The translations under genes were made by a program, and so were the position numbers. A DNA stretch of 64,000 bases from G963667915 sp965197385 (GTDB lineage Bacteria; Acidobacteriota; Vicinamibacteria; Vicinamibacterales; UBA823). Shown here piece by piece: positions 15,902-25,560 of the stretch (position 1 is the stretch's first letter; each line of letters opens with the position of its first letter). Under the pieces are notes generated by a model. That model worked only from the letters and a program-made list of their open reading frames with translations, was not told the origin of the DNA and did not search any database. The DNA lies in NCBI GenBank assembly GCA_965197385.1, contig CBDANA010000006.1, positions 529,944 to 593,943 on the forward strand, written 5' to 3'.

Positions 15902-17176
15902 ATGTCACGTAAATGGCTAGTCGTCGCGCCGCTGCTGATCACCACGTGGGCGTGCGGTGGTGCGCCGGAGGAGGCCGAGGTCGCGCCGGAGTCGACCGCG
16001 GAACAGATCGTCGAGCAGGCGCACGCCATTCACGAGCGCATCCTCACGATCGACACGCACGACGACATTCCGTTCAACTTCGCGACGGCCGAGGTCGATC
16101 CGGGCGTGCGCGGCGACCGGAAGGTCGACCTGCCGAAGATGCGCGAAGGCGGCCTGGACGTCGGGTTCTTCGTCGTCTTCGTCGGCCAGACAGAACGGAC
16201 GCCGGAGAACTACGAGCAGGCCAAGGCGGATGCGATGACGAAATTCGACGCAATCCACCGGATGACCGAGGAAATGCATCCGGACGCGATCGAGCTGGCC
16301 TACTCGGCTGACGACATCGAGCGGATTCATGGCGAGGGCAAGCTCGTGGCGGCGATCGGCATCGAGAACGGCTACGTCATCGGCAAGGATCTCTCACTGC
16401 TCGGGACGTACCACGAGCTGGGCGCCCGGTACATCACGCTGGCGCATGGCGGCCACAACGACATCGCCGACTCGGCGACGCCGCGCGATAGCGAGCCAGA
16501 GTCCGAGCACGACGGGTTGAGCGCGTTCGGAGAGGAGGTCGTGGCCGAGATGAACCGCCTCGGCATCATGGTGGACGTGTCGCACATCTCGAAGCAGGCG
16601 ATGCTCGACGCGACGGCCGCGTCGCGGGCGCCGGTCATCGGGTCGCACTCCAGCATGCGGGCAATCAATGATCATCCGCGCAACATGGACGACGAGCAGC
16701 TGCTGGCGCTCCGGGACAGTGGTGGTGTCATCCAGACTGTCGCCCTCGGCGGGTTCGTTAAGTCGGCGCCGGCGGAGAAGCAGGACGCGATCGCCGCGCT
16801 ACGCGAGGAGATGGGGATCGAGGGCCGCGCAGGCGTGCGAAGCCTGGGTGACGAGCCGCGCGCCGAGTACGACCGCCGCCTGGCGGAGCTCGACACCGAG
16901 TGGCCACCGGCGAACGTCCAGGACTTCGTTGACCACATCGACCATGGCGTCGAGCTGATCGGCATCGATCATATCGGCATCAGCTCCGACTTCGACGGCG
17001 GCGGCGGGATCGAGGGCTGGAACGACGCCAGCGAGACCTTCAACGTGACGCTGGAGCTCGTCCGGCGCGGGTATAGCGAGGAAGACATCGCCAAGCTCTG
17101 GGGCGGCAACCTGCTCCGCGTCCTGCGTGCCGCGGAGCGCGTAGCCCAGGAACTGCAGGGCGGGACGACCTCCTGA
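15902..17176 (+). CDS. Membrane dipeptidase (renal dipeptidase, peptidase M19), lipoprotein
   Basis: The ATG at 15902 follows a GGGGAGGG site. The 424-residue protein opens with a signal peptide ending in TTWACGG, a plausible lipobox, so it is likely anchored in the envelope. The M19 zinc ligands are in place: LTIDTHDDIPF (HxD), IGIENGY (Glu), MVDVSHISKQAM (His) and VIGSHSSMRAI (His), with a C-terminal IDHIGISSDFDGGGG motif. These metalloenzymes cleave dipeptides, including D-amino-acid-containing ones. The gene is monocistronic and its coding frame is clean throughout. Confidence 0.93.
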   Translation: MSRKWLVVAPLLITTWACGGAPEEAEVAPESTAEQIVEQAHAIHERILTIDTHDDIPFNFATAEVDPGVRGDRKVDLPKMREGGLDVGFFVVFVGQTERTPENYEQAKADAMTKFDAIHRMTEEMHPDAIELAYSADDIERIHGEGKLVAAIGIENGYVIGKDLSLLGTYHELGARYITLAHGGHNDIADSATPRDSEPESEHDGLSAFGEEVVAEMNRLGIMVDVSHISKQAMLDATAASRAPVIGSHSSMRAINDHPRNMDDEQLLALRDSGGVIQTVALGGFVKSAPAEKQDAIAALREEMGIEGRAGVRSLGDEPRAEYDRRLAELDTEWPPANVQDFVDHIDHGVELIGIDHIGISSDFDGGGGIEGWNDASETFNVTLELVRRGYSEEDIAKLWGGNLLRVLRAAERVAQELQGGTTS

Positions 17177-17452
17177 GCGGCACGAGTGGCGAGATCGGCG
17201 CGCTGGCGGTGACGCGCGACTAGCTTGACGCGTGTCGCGCGCCGGCATCGGCCTTAAGCCTCTTCAGGCGAAGGCGCGACCGTCGGTCGTCAGCCGTCTT
17301 GACCCAGCCGGCGATAAGGCAGCGCGCTCCGGATGCCGATCGAGCGTGGTTCTGTCGGTGGGCTCGTACGAGGAAGCCATGCTCAACCCTGATGCGTCAA
17401 AGGCGGGGTGTCGCCGGCCGGGGCGGGCGACGTGGACGTGCTCAGTGGGTAC

Positions 17453-18238
17453 TCAGCGGCGGCCGGGTATTGCCGGCATCTGCATCGCCTGGTAGTCGGC
17501 TGGCGGCGTGAACGTGTCGGCCGGCATCGATCCCACCTGGACACCGAGCAGCGTCGACGTCGCCTGGTTCTCGCCGGTCGAGACGATCCGGACGGCGCGG
17601 CCTTCCGGCATCCCCTGGGCTCTGCCGATCTCCGCGTAGCGTTGGAGCATCGCCTGGGGATTGCGCTGCTGGCCGGCCATGCCCATCGGCATCTGCATCG
17701 CCGATGCCATGTCGACGACGGAGGCCATGATTTCGAACAGGCCGATCTCGGTGTCCTCACTCAGCCAGAGCTGGCCCTGATCGCCGTCCTGGTTCTGTAC
17801 CTGCACTTCGAACGCGTTCCAGGCGCCGATCGTCTCGCGGTTGCCGGTCGCTTCGAAGGTGATGTTGCCGCGGACCGGATCCGCAGCGCCTGCGCCCGGT
17901 CCGCCGCCGCGGCCCATCCGGCCCATCATCTGCTGCATCATATTCAGCTGCTGCGCGCCCCATTCGATGTAGCGCCGCTCGGCATGCTGGATCATGAGCA
18001 TGCGGGGCTGGGCGCCGCCCGCCCAGATGATCGACATTTCCGGCATGTCCATCCGAAACTGGTCGGCGGCGATCCAGCAGGTCATCTCCATCGGCGCGTT
18101 CGATCCCTGCTCGATGCGAATGATGGCGGAGAATTCCTCCGACTGTGCCGTCACCGGCCGCGGCGCCGCGACGGCGTCGACGAAGCTCAGCATGAACAGG
18201 GTCAGCAGAATCCTGGCGGCGTGGTGAGACAGGATCAT
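17453..18238 (-). CDS. Exported DUF4412-like protein
   Basis: A 261-residue protein with a signal peptide (ILLTLFMLSFVDAVAAPRPV). The mature part has DQFRMDMPEMSIIWAGGAQP, Met/Gly-rich loops (MMQQMMGRMGRGGGPGAGAA) and repeated beta-strand patterns, as in the DUF4412 family of periplasmic proteins in Acidobacteria and Bacteroidota. Function unknown. The gene is transcribed toward the M19 gene from a shared intergenic region near 18240-18395. No lesion. Confidence 0.6.
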   Translation of the reverse strand: MILSHHAARILLTLFMLSFVDAVAAPRPVTAQSEEFSAIIRIEQGSNAPMEMTCWIAADQFRMDMPEMSIIWAGGAQPRMLMIQHAERRYIEWGAQQLNMMQQMMGRMGRGGGPGAGAADPVRGNITFEATGNRETIGAWNAFEVQVQNQDGDQGQLWLSEDTEIGLFEIMASVVDMASAMQMPMGMAGQQRNPQAMLQRYAEIGRAQGMPEGRAVRIVSTGENQATSTLLGVQVGSMPADTFTPPADYQAMQMPAIPGRR

Positions 18239-18395
18239 CGGTCAGGCCCCCTATCAGCCCGTGGCGGAGCGCGCTCCGAACGGTGCGACGCGTCAGCCCG
18301 GCTCCGGAAGTGTCTAGCAGCTAGGCATCTTGGCACGGATCACCGGGCGGGACAACCGCAGTACAATGGACTCCTGTTGAGATGAGGATACGATC

Positions 18396-18890
18396 ATGCC
18401 CTTGACGACGCTCGATCGACTGCCGGAATCGGCCCGCCTGTGGATCTTCGCCGCCGACCGCGAGCTGAACGAGGCGGACGGCGCGCGCCTACTGAAGGAA
18501 ACTGACGCATTCCTGGATGAGTGGACGGCGCATCGGGCGCACCTGACCGCGGCGCGCGACTGGCGGTACGGGCGGTTCCTGTTCATCGCGGTCGACGAGT
18601 CGGACGCCGGGGCGTCCGGGTGCTCGATCGACGCGCTCGTACGTGAAGTGCAGCGTCTGGAGCGGTCGTTTGGGGTGACGCTCGCCGATCGCGGCCCGGT
18701 GCTGTTCCGGCGCGACGTCGCAATCGAGCGCGTGTCGCGCGGACGGTTCGCCGACTTGGCGTCGGCCGGCGAGGTGAGTCTCGATACCCCCGTCTTCGAC
18801 AACACCCTCACGACGGTCGGGGAGGTGCGCGCCGGCCGCTGGGAGACACCGGCGCGCGACGCGTGGCACGCACGCGCCTTCTTCTCGTGA
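18396..18890 (+). CDS. Conserved hypothetical protein upstream of proC
   Basis: A 164-residue soluble protein starting MPLTTLDRLPESARLWIFAA. It is acidic, with no signal peptide, and contains HRAHLTAARDWRYGRFLFIA and DRGPVLFRRD. Similar short proteins are known next to housekeeping genes, sometimes mis-labelled as ABC ATPases; there is no Walker motif here. It ends 15 bp before the proC start, so the two were an operon. Function cannot be assigned. Confidence 0.6.
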   Translation: MPLTTLDRLPESARLWIFAADRELNEADGARLLKETDAFLDEWTAHRAHLTAARDWRYGRFLFIAVDESDAGASGCSIDALVREVQRLERSFGVTLADRGPVLFRRDVAIERVSRGRFADLASAGEVSLDTPVFDNTLTTVGEVRAGRWETPARDAWHARAFFS

Positions 18891-18905
18891 CGCCGTCGAT
18901 CGACC

Positions 18906-19774
18906 ATGAACGACACGCTTCAAGACAGCACGCTGGCCTTCATTGGCGCCGGCTTCATGGGTGAAGCGATGATCGGCGGGCTGGTCGGCCAGCACCTGGT
19001 CACACCAGAGGCGATCGTCGCCAGCGATCATCGCGCGGCGCGCGGCGCTGCGCTCGCGTCGAGGTTTGGGATTCGCACGACGACCGACAACGCCGCAGCG
19101 GTGCGTGACGCGCAGGTCGTCGTGCTGGCCGTCAAGCCGCAGGTGCTCCGGGCCGTGTTCCAGGAATTGCACGACGTCATCCCGTCGTCTGCGCTCGTCC
19201 TGTCGATCGTGGCCGGAGCACGGATCGGATCGATCACGAGCGGCCTCGGCCACGCCGCCATCGTGCGCTCGATGCCGAACACGCCGGCCCGAGTCGGGGA
19301 AGGGATGACGGTCTGGACCGCGACGCCGGTCGTGTCCGACGCGCAGCGGGCCAGGCGCGCACCATCCTGGCGGCGCTCGGCCACGAGCTGCACGTGGACA
19401 ACGAGACCTTCCTGGACATGGCGACGGCGATCAGCGGCACCGGGCCGGCCTACGTCTTCTTGCTCATGGAGGCGCTGATCGACGCGGCGGCCCACCTGGG
19501 ATTCTCACGCGACGACGCCCGGCATCTGGTGCTGTAGACCATCCGCGGCTCGGCGGCGTTCGCGCTCCAGTCGAGCGTGCATCCGGCCGAGATGCGCAAC
19601 GAGGTGACGTCGCCGGGCGGAACGAGCGCCGAGGCGATCTATCAGCTTGAGAAGGGATCGTTCCGGACGGTGTTGTCGAAGGCGGTCTGGGCCGCCTACC
19701 AGCGGTCGGTGTCGCTCGGCACCCTCGACGCCAGCGTGCCGCCGTTTGAGCCAGCGCCACCCGACGATGGCTAG
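18906..19774 (+). pseudogene. proC: Pyrroline-5-carboxylate reductase, disrupted by a frameshift and a stop
   Basis: The 5' part has the ProC NAD(P)-binding start (LAFIGAGFMGEAMIGGLVGQ) and VVLAVKPQVLR, IVRSMPNTPARVGEGMTVW. Near 19345 the frame shifts; the correct continuation (TILAALGHELHVDNETFLDM, ISGTGPAYVFLLMEALIDAA) is in another frame. That frame then meets a TAG at 19535-19537 (HLVL-stop-TIRGSAA), where relatives usually have Gln, so CAG to TAG. The rest, EVTSPGGTSAEAIYQLEKGS, is conserved. Two independent lesions make this a real pseudogene unless the assembly is poor; proline synthesis would need another copy. Confidence 0.88.
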
Positions 19775-19804
19775 GGAAAAGGGAAAAGGTCGGACCCCTT
19801 TGTT

Positions 19805-21475
19805 CTATCCCGCCGGCTCGGTCCACAGGCTGGCGAAGCGCAGCATGCCCTCGACGACGACCCACGCCACCAGCAGCAGGAGCGCGATTCCCAGCACGAG
19901 CAGCAGCGTCTGGCCTTCGCGGTAGAAGGTCAGCACGTTCCAGCTCATCGCCGCCACCGTCGTGACGACCATGAAGACCATCGGCACGAAGGTGTACAGG
20001 CAGTTCTTCTTCTCGAGGATGAGGTAGAGCGTCACGGTGATGAGCGTCAGCCCGCCGAGGAGCTGGTTGGTCGTGCCGAAGAGCGCCCACAGCGCCAGGC
20101 CGGCCGGCTGGCTGTCGATCTTGAGGAACGCGAAGGCGCCGATCGCCGCCACGGACAGCAGCGAGGACAGGTACCGGTTGCTCAAGACCGGCATGCCGAC
20201 CGTCGCGGACACCTCCTGGATGTTGTACCGCAGCAGGCGCGTCGCCGAGTCGAGCGTCGTGAGCGCGAACGAGACGGCGATCAGCGCGATGAACGCCCTG
20301 CCGACCGTTGCGGGCACGCCGAGCTGGCCAAGGAAGAGTGCCGATCCGTCGATGAAGGCCGACATGCTCTGGCCGAGCCCCTCCGCGACATTCCAGCTCG
20401 CGTAGTGGGCCTGCCAAGCCTCGGTGTTTAGGAATCCGGCCGTGCAGGCCATCACCGCGATGAGTCCCAGGAGGCTCTCGCCGATCATCGCGCCGTAGCC
20501 GATGAACGGCGCGTCGGTCTCGCAGCTGATCTGCTTGGCCGTCGTCCCCGACGAGACCAGCGCGTGGAATCCGGAGATTGCGCCGCAGGCCAGCACGATG
20601 AACATGAAGGGGAAGAGGGGCGGCGCGCCAGGCGGATGCAGGTCCACGGCCGGTGCCACGAACTCCGGCCGGAGAAGGAAGAAGCCGCCGAACAGCGAGA
20701 TCAGGCCGAGATAGAGCAGCAGCGAATTCAGGTAATCGCGCGGCTGGAGCAGCAGCCAGACCGGCAGGATCGACGCGACGAACGCGTAGACCATCATCAT
20801 CGCGCTCCAGGCGTCTGGCGGCAGATCGGGCGCGGGCAGGACGAGGCCCAGACCGACCGCGCCCAGACTCAGGACGAACCCGGCGACGGTGAGCGGGACG
20901 AGTGGAAGGCCCCGCTTGTAGAATAGGATCCCCATGCCGACGGCCAGCACCATCAGCGACAGGCTCGGCACGACCGCTTCCGGATAGAAGTCGGCGGAGA
21001 ACAGCTGCGCGACGATCTGGACGAAGACCCCCATCGCCAGTGCGATGAGGAAGAAGATCAGGATGTGGAAGAGGCTCTTGGCGCGTCCGCCGATGACCGA
21101 CTCGGTGATTTTGCCGATCGACTGCCCATCGGAGCGCATGCTCAGCACCAGCGCGCTGAAGTCGTGAACCGCGCCGATGAAGATGGTGCCGAAGACGACC
21201 CAGAACAGTGCGGGTACCCAGCCCCAGATGACCGCGATGGCCGGGCCCAGCATTGGGGACAGTCCGGCGATTGACGCGAAGTGGTGGCCGAACAAGACGT
21301 AGCGCCGGCTCGGCACGTAGTCGAACCCGTCCTGCAGGCGATACGCCGGCGTCACCGCCTTCGGATCGAGCTGAAAGACGGTGCGCGCCATTCGCTGCGC
21401 GTAGAAGCGGTAGGCCAGCCAGTAGATGATGAAGCAGGCGATCGTGACGGCGACGGTGGACATCGAGATTTTCAT
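19805..21475 (-). CDS. cstA: Carbon starvation protein CstA (peptide/pyruvate transporter family)
   Basis: A polytopic inner-membrane protein of about 556 residues from the ATG at 21475 (MKISMSTVAV); an upstream extension to 21529 is unlikely. CstA signatures are clear: PSRRYVLFGHHFASIAGLSP, LGPAIAVIWGWVPALFWVV, SGFHALVSSGTTAKQISCET and LWALFGTTNQLLGGLTLITV. CstA proteins take up peptides or pyruvate during carbon limitation. The gene is convergent with the proC pseudogene and divergent from larE, with only 65 bp between the two starts. No damage. Confidence 0.93.
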   Translation of the reverse strand: MKISMSTVAVTIACFIIYWLAYRFYAQRMARTVFQLDPKAVTPAYRLQDGFDYVPSRRYVLFGHHFASIAGLSPMLGPAIAVIWGWVPALFWVVFGTIFIGAVHDFSALVLSMRSDGQSIGKITESVIGGRAKSLFHILIFFLIALAMGVFVQIVAQLFSADFYPEAVVPSLSLMVLAVGMGILFYKRGLPLVPLTVAGFVLSLGAVGLGLVLPAPDLPPDAWSAMMMVYAFVASILPVWLLLQPRDYLNSLLLYLGLISLFGGFFLLRPEFVAPAVDLHPPGAPPLFPFMFIVLACGAISGFHALVSSGTTAKQISCETDAPFIGYGAMIGESLLGLIAVMACTAGFLNTEAWQAHYASWNVAEGLGQSMSAFIDGSALFLGQLGVPATVGRAFIALIAVSFALTTLDSATRLLRYNIQEVSATVGMPVLSNRYLSSLLSVAAIGAFAFLKIDSQPAGLALWALFGTTNQLLGGLTLITVTLYLILEKKNCLYTFVPMVFMVVTTVAAMSWNVLTFYREGQTLLLVLGIALLLLVAWVVVEGMLRFASLWTEPAG

Positions 21476-21540
21476 GCTATTGACGGTCGCGAAACTTCGC
21501 AAGTAGATTAGCGAGTGGAGACTAAACACTGGAACGCTGC

Positions 21541-22407
21541 ATGACGACGTCGATGCCGATGCCGATGCTCGATGTCAAGGTAGCCCGGCTGCGCACGCTC
21601 CTCCGCGAGATGCGGCAGATGATCGTCTGCTTCTCGGGTGGGGTCGACTCCGGCTATCTGCTGGCCGAGGCCGTGGCGGCGGTGGGGGAGGACGCGATCG
21701 CGCTGACCGCCGTATCGCCCAGCCTGGCGCCCGAGGAGGGGGCCGACGCGCGCCGGCTCGCCGAATCGCTCGGGGCACGGCATCTACTCGTCGAGACACA
21801 CGAGCTCGACGATCCGCGGTACGCCGCCAATCCGGTCAACCGCTGCTACTTCTGCAAGGTCGAGACCTACGGCGCCGCGGTGGAGCACGCCGAGCGGTTG
21901 GGTGTGCCTTATGTCCTCGACGGCTTCAACGTGGACGATCGCGGCGATCATCGTCCGGGACGCCAGGCCGCGATCGAGCGCGGGGTGCGGTCGCCGCTCG
22001 ACGAGCTGGGGTTCACGAAGGACGACATTCGAGAGGCGGCGCGGCGGATCGGATTGCCCGTCTGGAACAAGCCGGCGTTAGCTTGTCTGTCCAGCCGCTT
22101 TCCGTACGGCACCGAGATCACCCCCGCGCGGCTTCAGCAGGTCTGGCGATGCGAGCGTCTGCTTCGGGCGCACGGCTTCCAGGTGTGCCGCGTGCGCTAC
22201 CACGAGGCGGTCGCGCGGATCGAGGTGGCGCCCGAGGAGATCCCGCGCCTCCTGGAGCCAGAGATCCGAGATCTCGTCGTCTCGGAGTGCCGGGCGGCCG
22301 GGTTCCAGCACGTCACGGTTGACCTTCAGGGCTATCGGACGGGCTCTTTGAACGCGGTGTCGGCGGCTGGCGCGCCCGACGTCGTGTCCCTCACCAGCGA
22401 CGCCTGA
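21541..22407 (+). CDS. larE: ATP-dependent sacrificial sulfur transferase LarE
   Basis: A 288-residue PP-loop enzyme: IVCFSGGVDSGYLLAEAVAA is the ATP pyrophosphatase motif. NPVNRCYFCKVETYG and NKPALACLSSRFPYGTEITP are the LarE-specific Cys-containing regions. LarE activates the nicotinate-derived carboxylate by AMPylation and donates sulfur for the nickel-pincer cofactor of lactate racemase-type enzymes. No larA, larB or larC is in the window, so its partners are elsewhere or it serves another LarA-like enzyme. It is divergent from cstA. Confidence 0.9.
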   Translation: MTTSMPMPMLDVKVARLRTLLREMRQMIVCFSGGVDSGYLLAEAVAAVGEDAIALTAVSPSLAPEEGADARRLAESLGARHLLVETHELDDPRYAANPVNRCYFCKVETYGAAVEHAERLGVPYVLDGFNVDDRGDHRPGRQAAIERGVRSPLDELGFTKDDIREAARRIGLPVWNKPALACLSSRFPYGTEITPARLQQVWRCERLLRAHGFQVCRVRYHEAVARIEVAPEEIPRLLEPEIRDLVVSECRAAGFQHVTVDLQGYRTGSLNAVSAAGAPDVVSLTSDA

Positions 22408-22491
22408 CGGGGCGGGCGCCTTCCTCACAACCAGCTGATGTTCCACGCGGTGGCCGCGGTTGCTACAATGTTGGCCAGAGGAGTGGACCTC

Positions 22492-24456
22492 ATGAAGACG
22501 CGTCTTGCGTGGATGCTCGGGCTGGGTGTACTCGTTGCGGCGGGCTGTGGTGGCTTGGGTCCGGCGCCTGGACCTGGACCGGACGCGGCGATTCCGATCG
22601 CGCCAACCGATCCGGTCTCCTTCGATAAGAACGACTATCCGGTCTTTCCCGACGCCGACGCCGGCGCGGACCCTTCAGTGTCTGCGGAGGATGGTGGCGC
22701 GGGTTTCATGGGCGACGGCTGGGAGACGAACACCGAGTTCGATCTGATGGGTGACCCCAGGGCCGCGAAGGGCGGAGCCATTCAATCGCATGAGCTCGAT
22801 TTTCCGACGACGTTTCGAGACCGCGGCCCGAACACGACCGAGTTCGATCTGATGCTGAACGGCCTCGTGTACGAAGGCCTGCTGACGCTCCATGCCACGA
22901 GCACCGAATGGCTCCCGGCACTCGCCACGCACTGGCGGATCTCGCCGGACCGACTGACCTATCGGTATCGGATCAATCCGAGTGCTCGGTTTTCGGACGG
23001 CGAACCGGTGACGGCCCAGGACGTCGTGGCAACCTGGAATCTGATGATGGATTCCGGACTCCAGGATCCCGCCGCCAGACTCGTCTACGGGAAGTACGAG
23101 CGGCCCGTCGCCGAGACGCGGTACATCGTCAGCGTCACGAGCACGCGACTCAACTGGCGGAACTTCCTGTATTTCTCGTCGATGCCGATCTACCCGGCAC
23201 ACGTGCTCGATACGATCGACGGGGAGACGTATATCAGGGACTACAACTACAAGATGTTGCCCGGCACCGGCCCCTATGTTGTCAATGAAGACGACGTCGA
23301 TCGGGGCAACCGCATCATCATCCGGCGGCGCTCAGATTATTGGGCGGACGACCATCGGCGCAATGTCGGTCTGTATAACTTCGACGAAATCCATCAGGTC
23401 GTCGTCCGTGACAGCAATCTCGCGTTCGAGATGTTCAAGCGCGGAGATCTCGACTATTACAGCGTCAATATCTCACGGGAATGGGTCGAAGAGCTCGATA
23501 CCGAGCCGGTGCGGCGCGGGCTGCTGCAGAAGCGGAAGGTCTTCAACGAGTATCCCCTGGGGATGACGGGGATCGCCTTCAACACCCGCCGCGAGCCGTG
23601 GGAGGACGTGCGTGTGCGGCGGGCGCTCGCGCACCTTTACAACCGTCAGCAGATGATCGAAAAGCTGTTCTTCAGCGAGTACGTCCGGAAACAGAGCTAC
23701 TTCTCCGGGCCGTACCGGAATCCTGAGAATCCAGACAGTCGCTACGATCCCGAGCTTGCGGTCTCGCTGCTTGCCGAGGCCGGCTGGACCGAGCGCGATT
23801 CACAGGGACGTCTCGTGAAGAACGGCCGGCCGCTCATGGCCGAGTTGCTGTACGGGCAGCAGGGCCTGGAGCCCAGTTTCACGATTTTTCAGGAAGACTT
23901 GCGTCGGGTGGGAGTCACGCTGAGCCTCAGGCTGGTCACCTTCGAGACGATGATTCAGCTGATCGATGAGCGGAGGTTCGACGTCGTGTCGATCGCCTAC
24001 ACCGGCCTGCTGTTTCCGAATCCGGAGACGACGTTTCACTCATCGTTGGCGGACGTCGACAACACGAACAACATCACCGGCGTGAAGAGCGAACGTATCG
24101 ACGAGCTGCTGGTGGCCTACGACATCGAATTCGACCAGTCGGCGCGAGAGGCGATCATTCGCGAGATCGATGGCATCCTGGCGAACCTGCACAATTACAT
24201 CCTCGGCTGGGAGGCGCCCTTCTACCGCATCGCGTTCTGGAACAAGTTCGGCGCGCCCGAGGGCTATCTGAGTCGCTTTGGCTACTATCGTGATCCCCTG
24301 TCGCTGTGGTGGATCGATCCCCAGCAAGAGGCGCGCTTCCAGCAGGCGATGGCGAGCACCTCAGAGTCGCTGGACGTGGGCGAGACCGATGTGCGCTACT
24401 GGGAACAGTACGTCCAGAGCCTCGGCGAGTCGACGCCAACGCCTGGCAGCCAGTAG
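22492..24456 (+). CDS. Peptide ABC transporter substrate-binding lipoprotein (YejA-like, SBP_bac_5)
   Basis: I start at the ATG at 22492 with GAGGAG upstream, because it gives a classical lipoprotein signal (LGVLVAAGCGG). The mature part has AAKGGAIQSHELDFPTTFRD, EGLLTLHATSTEWLPALATH and FSDGEPVTAQDVVATWNLM, the family-5 solute-binding fold that captures peptides outside the membrane. The 'AAKGG' lead-in and the gene order resemble YejA of the Yej system (microcin C/peptide import). It is the first gene of a five-gene operon running to 28637; 72 bp separates it from the first permease. Confidence 0.88.
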   Translation: MKTRLAWMLGLGVLVAAGCGGLGPAPGPGPDAAIPIAPTDPVSFDKNDYPVFPDADAGADPSVSAEDGGAGFMGDGWETNTEFDLMGDPRAAKGGAIQSHELDFPTTFRDRGPNTTEFDLMLNGLVYEGLLTLHATSTEWLPALATHWRISPDRLTYRYRINPSARFSDGEPVTAQDVVATWNLMMDSGLQDPAARLVYGKYERPVAETRYIVSVTSTRLNWRNFLYFSSMPIYPAHVLDTIDGETYIRDYNYKMLPGTGPYVVNEDDVDRGNRIIIRRRSDYWADDHRRNVGLYNFDEIHQVVVRDSNLAFEMFKRGDLDYYSVNISREWVEELDTEPVRRGLLQKRKVFNEYPLGMTGIAFNTRREPWEDVRVRRALAHLYNRQQMIEKLFFSEYVRKQSYFSGPYRNPENPDSRYDPELAVSLLAEAGWTERDSQGRLVKNGRPLMAELLYGQQGLEPSFTIFQEDLRRVGVTLSLRLVTFETMIQLIDERRFDVVSIAYTGLLFPNPETTFHSSLADVDNTNNITGVKSERIDELLVAYDIEFDQSAREAIIREIDGILANLHNYILGWEAPFYRIAFWNKFGAPEGYLSRFGYYRDPLSLWWIDPQQEARFQQAMASTSESLDVGETDVRYWEQYVQSLGESTPTPGSQ

Positions 24457-24528
24457 CGACCGGTTGCGGGCGCCTCGACCCGTCGGCTCCGGCAGGTCTG
24501 GCGCCCATCCACTTACGGCGACCCCATC

Positions 24529-25560
24529 ATGAGCACGTACTTTCTCAGACGATTGATGCTGGTGATCCCGACGTTCATCGGGATCACGCTCGCGGTGTTC
24601 GTCATCATGCACTTCGTGCCGGGCGGACCGGTCGAGCGGCAGATTCTCCGCTACCGGATGGCGATGATGACGGAGGGCGGCGTGGGCGGCGGCGGGGCGG
24701 CATTCGCGATTTCGCTTCCGCAGGATGCCATCGACGAGATCCGGCGGTTCTACGGGTTCGACAAGCCGGTGCACATCCGGTACGCGCAGTGGGTCTGGAA
24801 CCTGATGCACCTCGACCTGGGCAACTCCTACATCTACCAGGAACCGGTCTGGGACGTCATCAAGTCGCGGTTTCCTGTCTCGATCTTTCTGGGGATGACC
24901 GGATTCCTGCTGAGCTACCTGATCTGTATCCCGCTGGGCGTGGTCAAGGCGGTGCGACACGGCACCCGGCTCGATGTGCTCAGCAGCGTGATCGTCTTCC
25001 TCGGCTATTCAGTGCCGGGGTGGGCGCTGGGGACGGCGCTCCTCGTGTTGTTCGGCGGTGGCAGCTTCTGGAGTGTGTTTCCGCTCGGCGGCTTCCGGCC
25101 GTTCAATTGGGAGTTCCTGAGCGTCGGTCAGAAGATTCTGGCCCAGCTCCACCACATGGCGTTGCCCGTGTTCTGCTACATGCTCGGCTCGTTCGCCACA
25201 CTGACGATCCTCACGAAGAACTCGTTGATGGAGAACCTGGGGCAGGACTACGTCCGCACCGCGTTTGCCAAGGGGCTGACCGAGCGTCGCGTGATTTTCG
25301 TCCACGCGCTCCGCAATTCCCTCATTCCGTTGGCGACTGGACTCGGCCACGTGTTCGGTCTGGTGCTGGCCGGTTCCTTCTTGATCGAGAAGGTCTTCAA
25401 CATCGACGGCATGGGCTATCTGGGCTACACGTCCATCCTGCAGCGTGACTACCCGGTGGCACTCGGCATCCTGGTCATTTCGAGCTTACTGATGCTGTTC
25501 GGCAACATGCTGTCGGACGTGATCTACACCGTGGTGGACCCGCGCATCCGCTTCAAATGA
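24529..25560 (+). CDS. Peptide ABC transporter permease (YejB/OppB-like)
   Basis: A 343-residue inner-membrane protein starting MSTYFLRRLMLVIPTFIGIT, with FVPGGPVERQILRYRMAMM at the first periplasmic loop and a BPD_transp_1 core carrying the EAA-type coupling loop (GQDYVRTAFAKGLTERRVIF, HALRNSLIPLATGLG). Six membrane segments. Its stop codon overlaps the start of the next gene by 4 bp (ATGA), indicating translational coupling with the second permease. Confidence 0.9.
   Translation: MSTYFLRRLMLVIPTFIGITLAVFVIMHFVPGGPVERQILRYRMAMMTEGGVGGGGAAFAISLPQDAIDEIRRFYGFDKPVHIRYAQWVWNLMHLDLGNSYIYQEPVWDVIKSRFPVSIFLGMTGFLLSYLICIPLGVVKAVRHGTRLDVLSSVIVFLGYSVPGWALGTALLVLFGGGSFWSVFPLGGFRPFNWEFLSVGQKILAQLHHMALPVFCYMLGSFATLTILTKNSLMENLGQDYVRTAFAKGLTERRVIFVHALRNSLIPLATGLGHVFGLVLAGSFLIEKVFNIDGMGYLGYTSILQRDYPVALGILVISSLLMLFGNMLSDVIYTVVDPRIRFK

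Noticed and set aside
19535..19537. TAG in proC as programmed readthrough or a recoded amino acid
   Set aside because: A separate frameshift upstream already breaks the gene, and no other intact gene here uses internal TAG.
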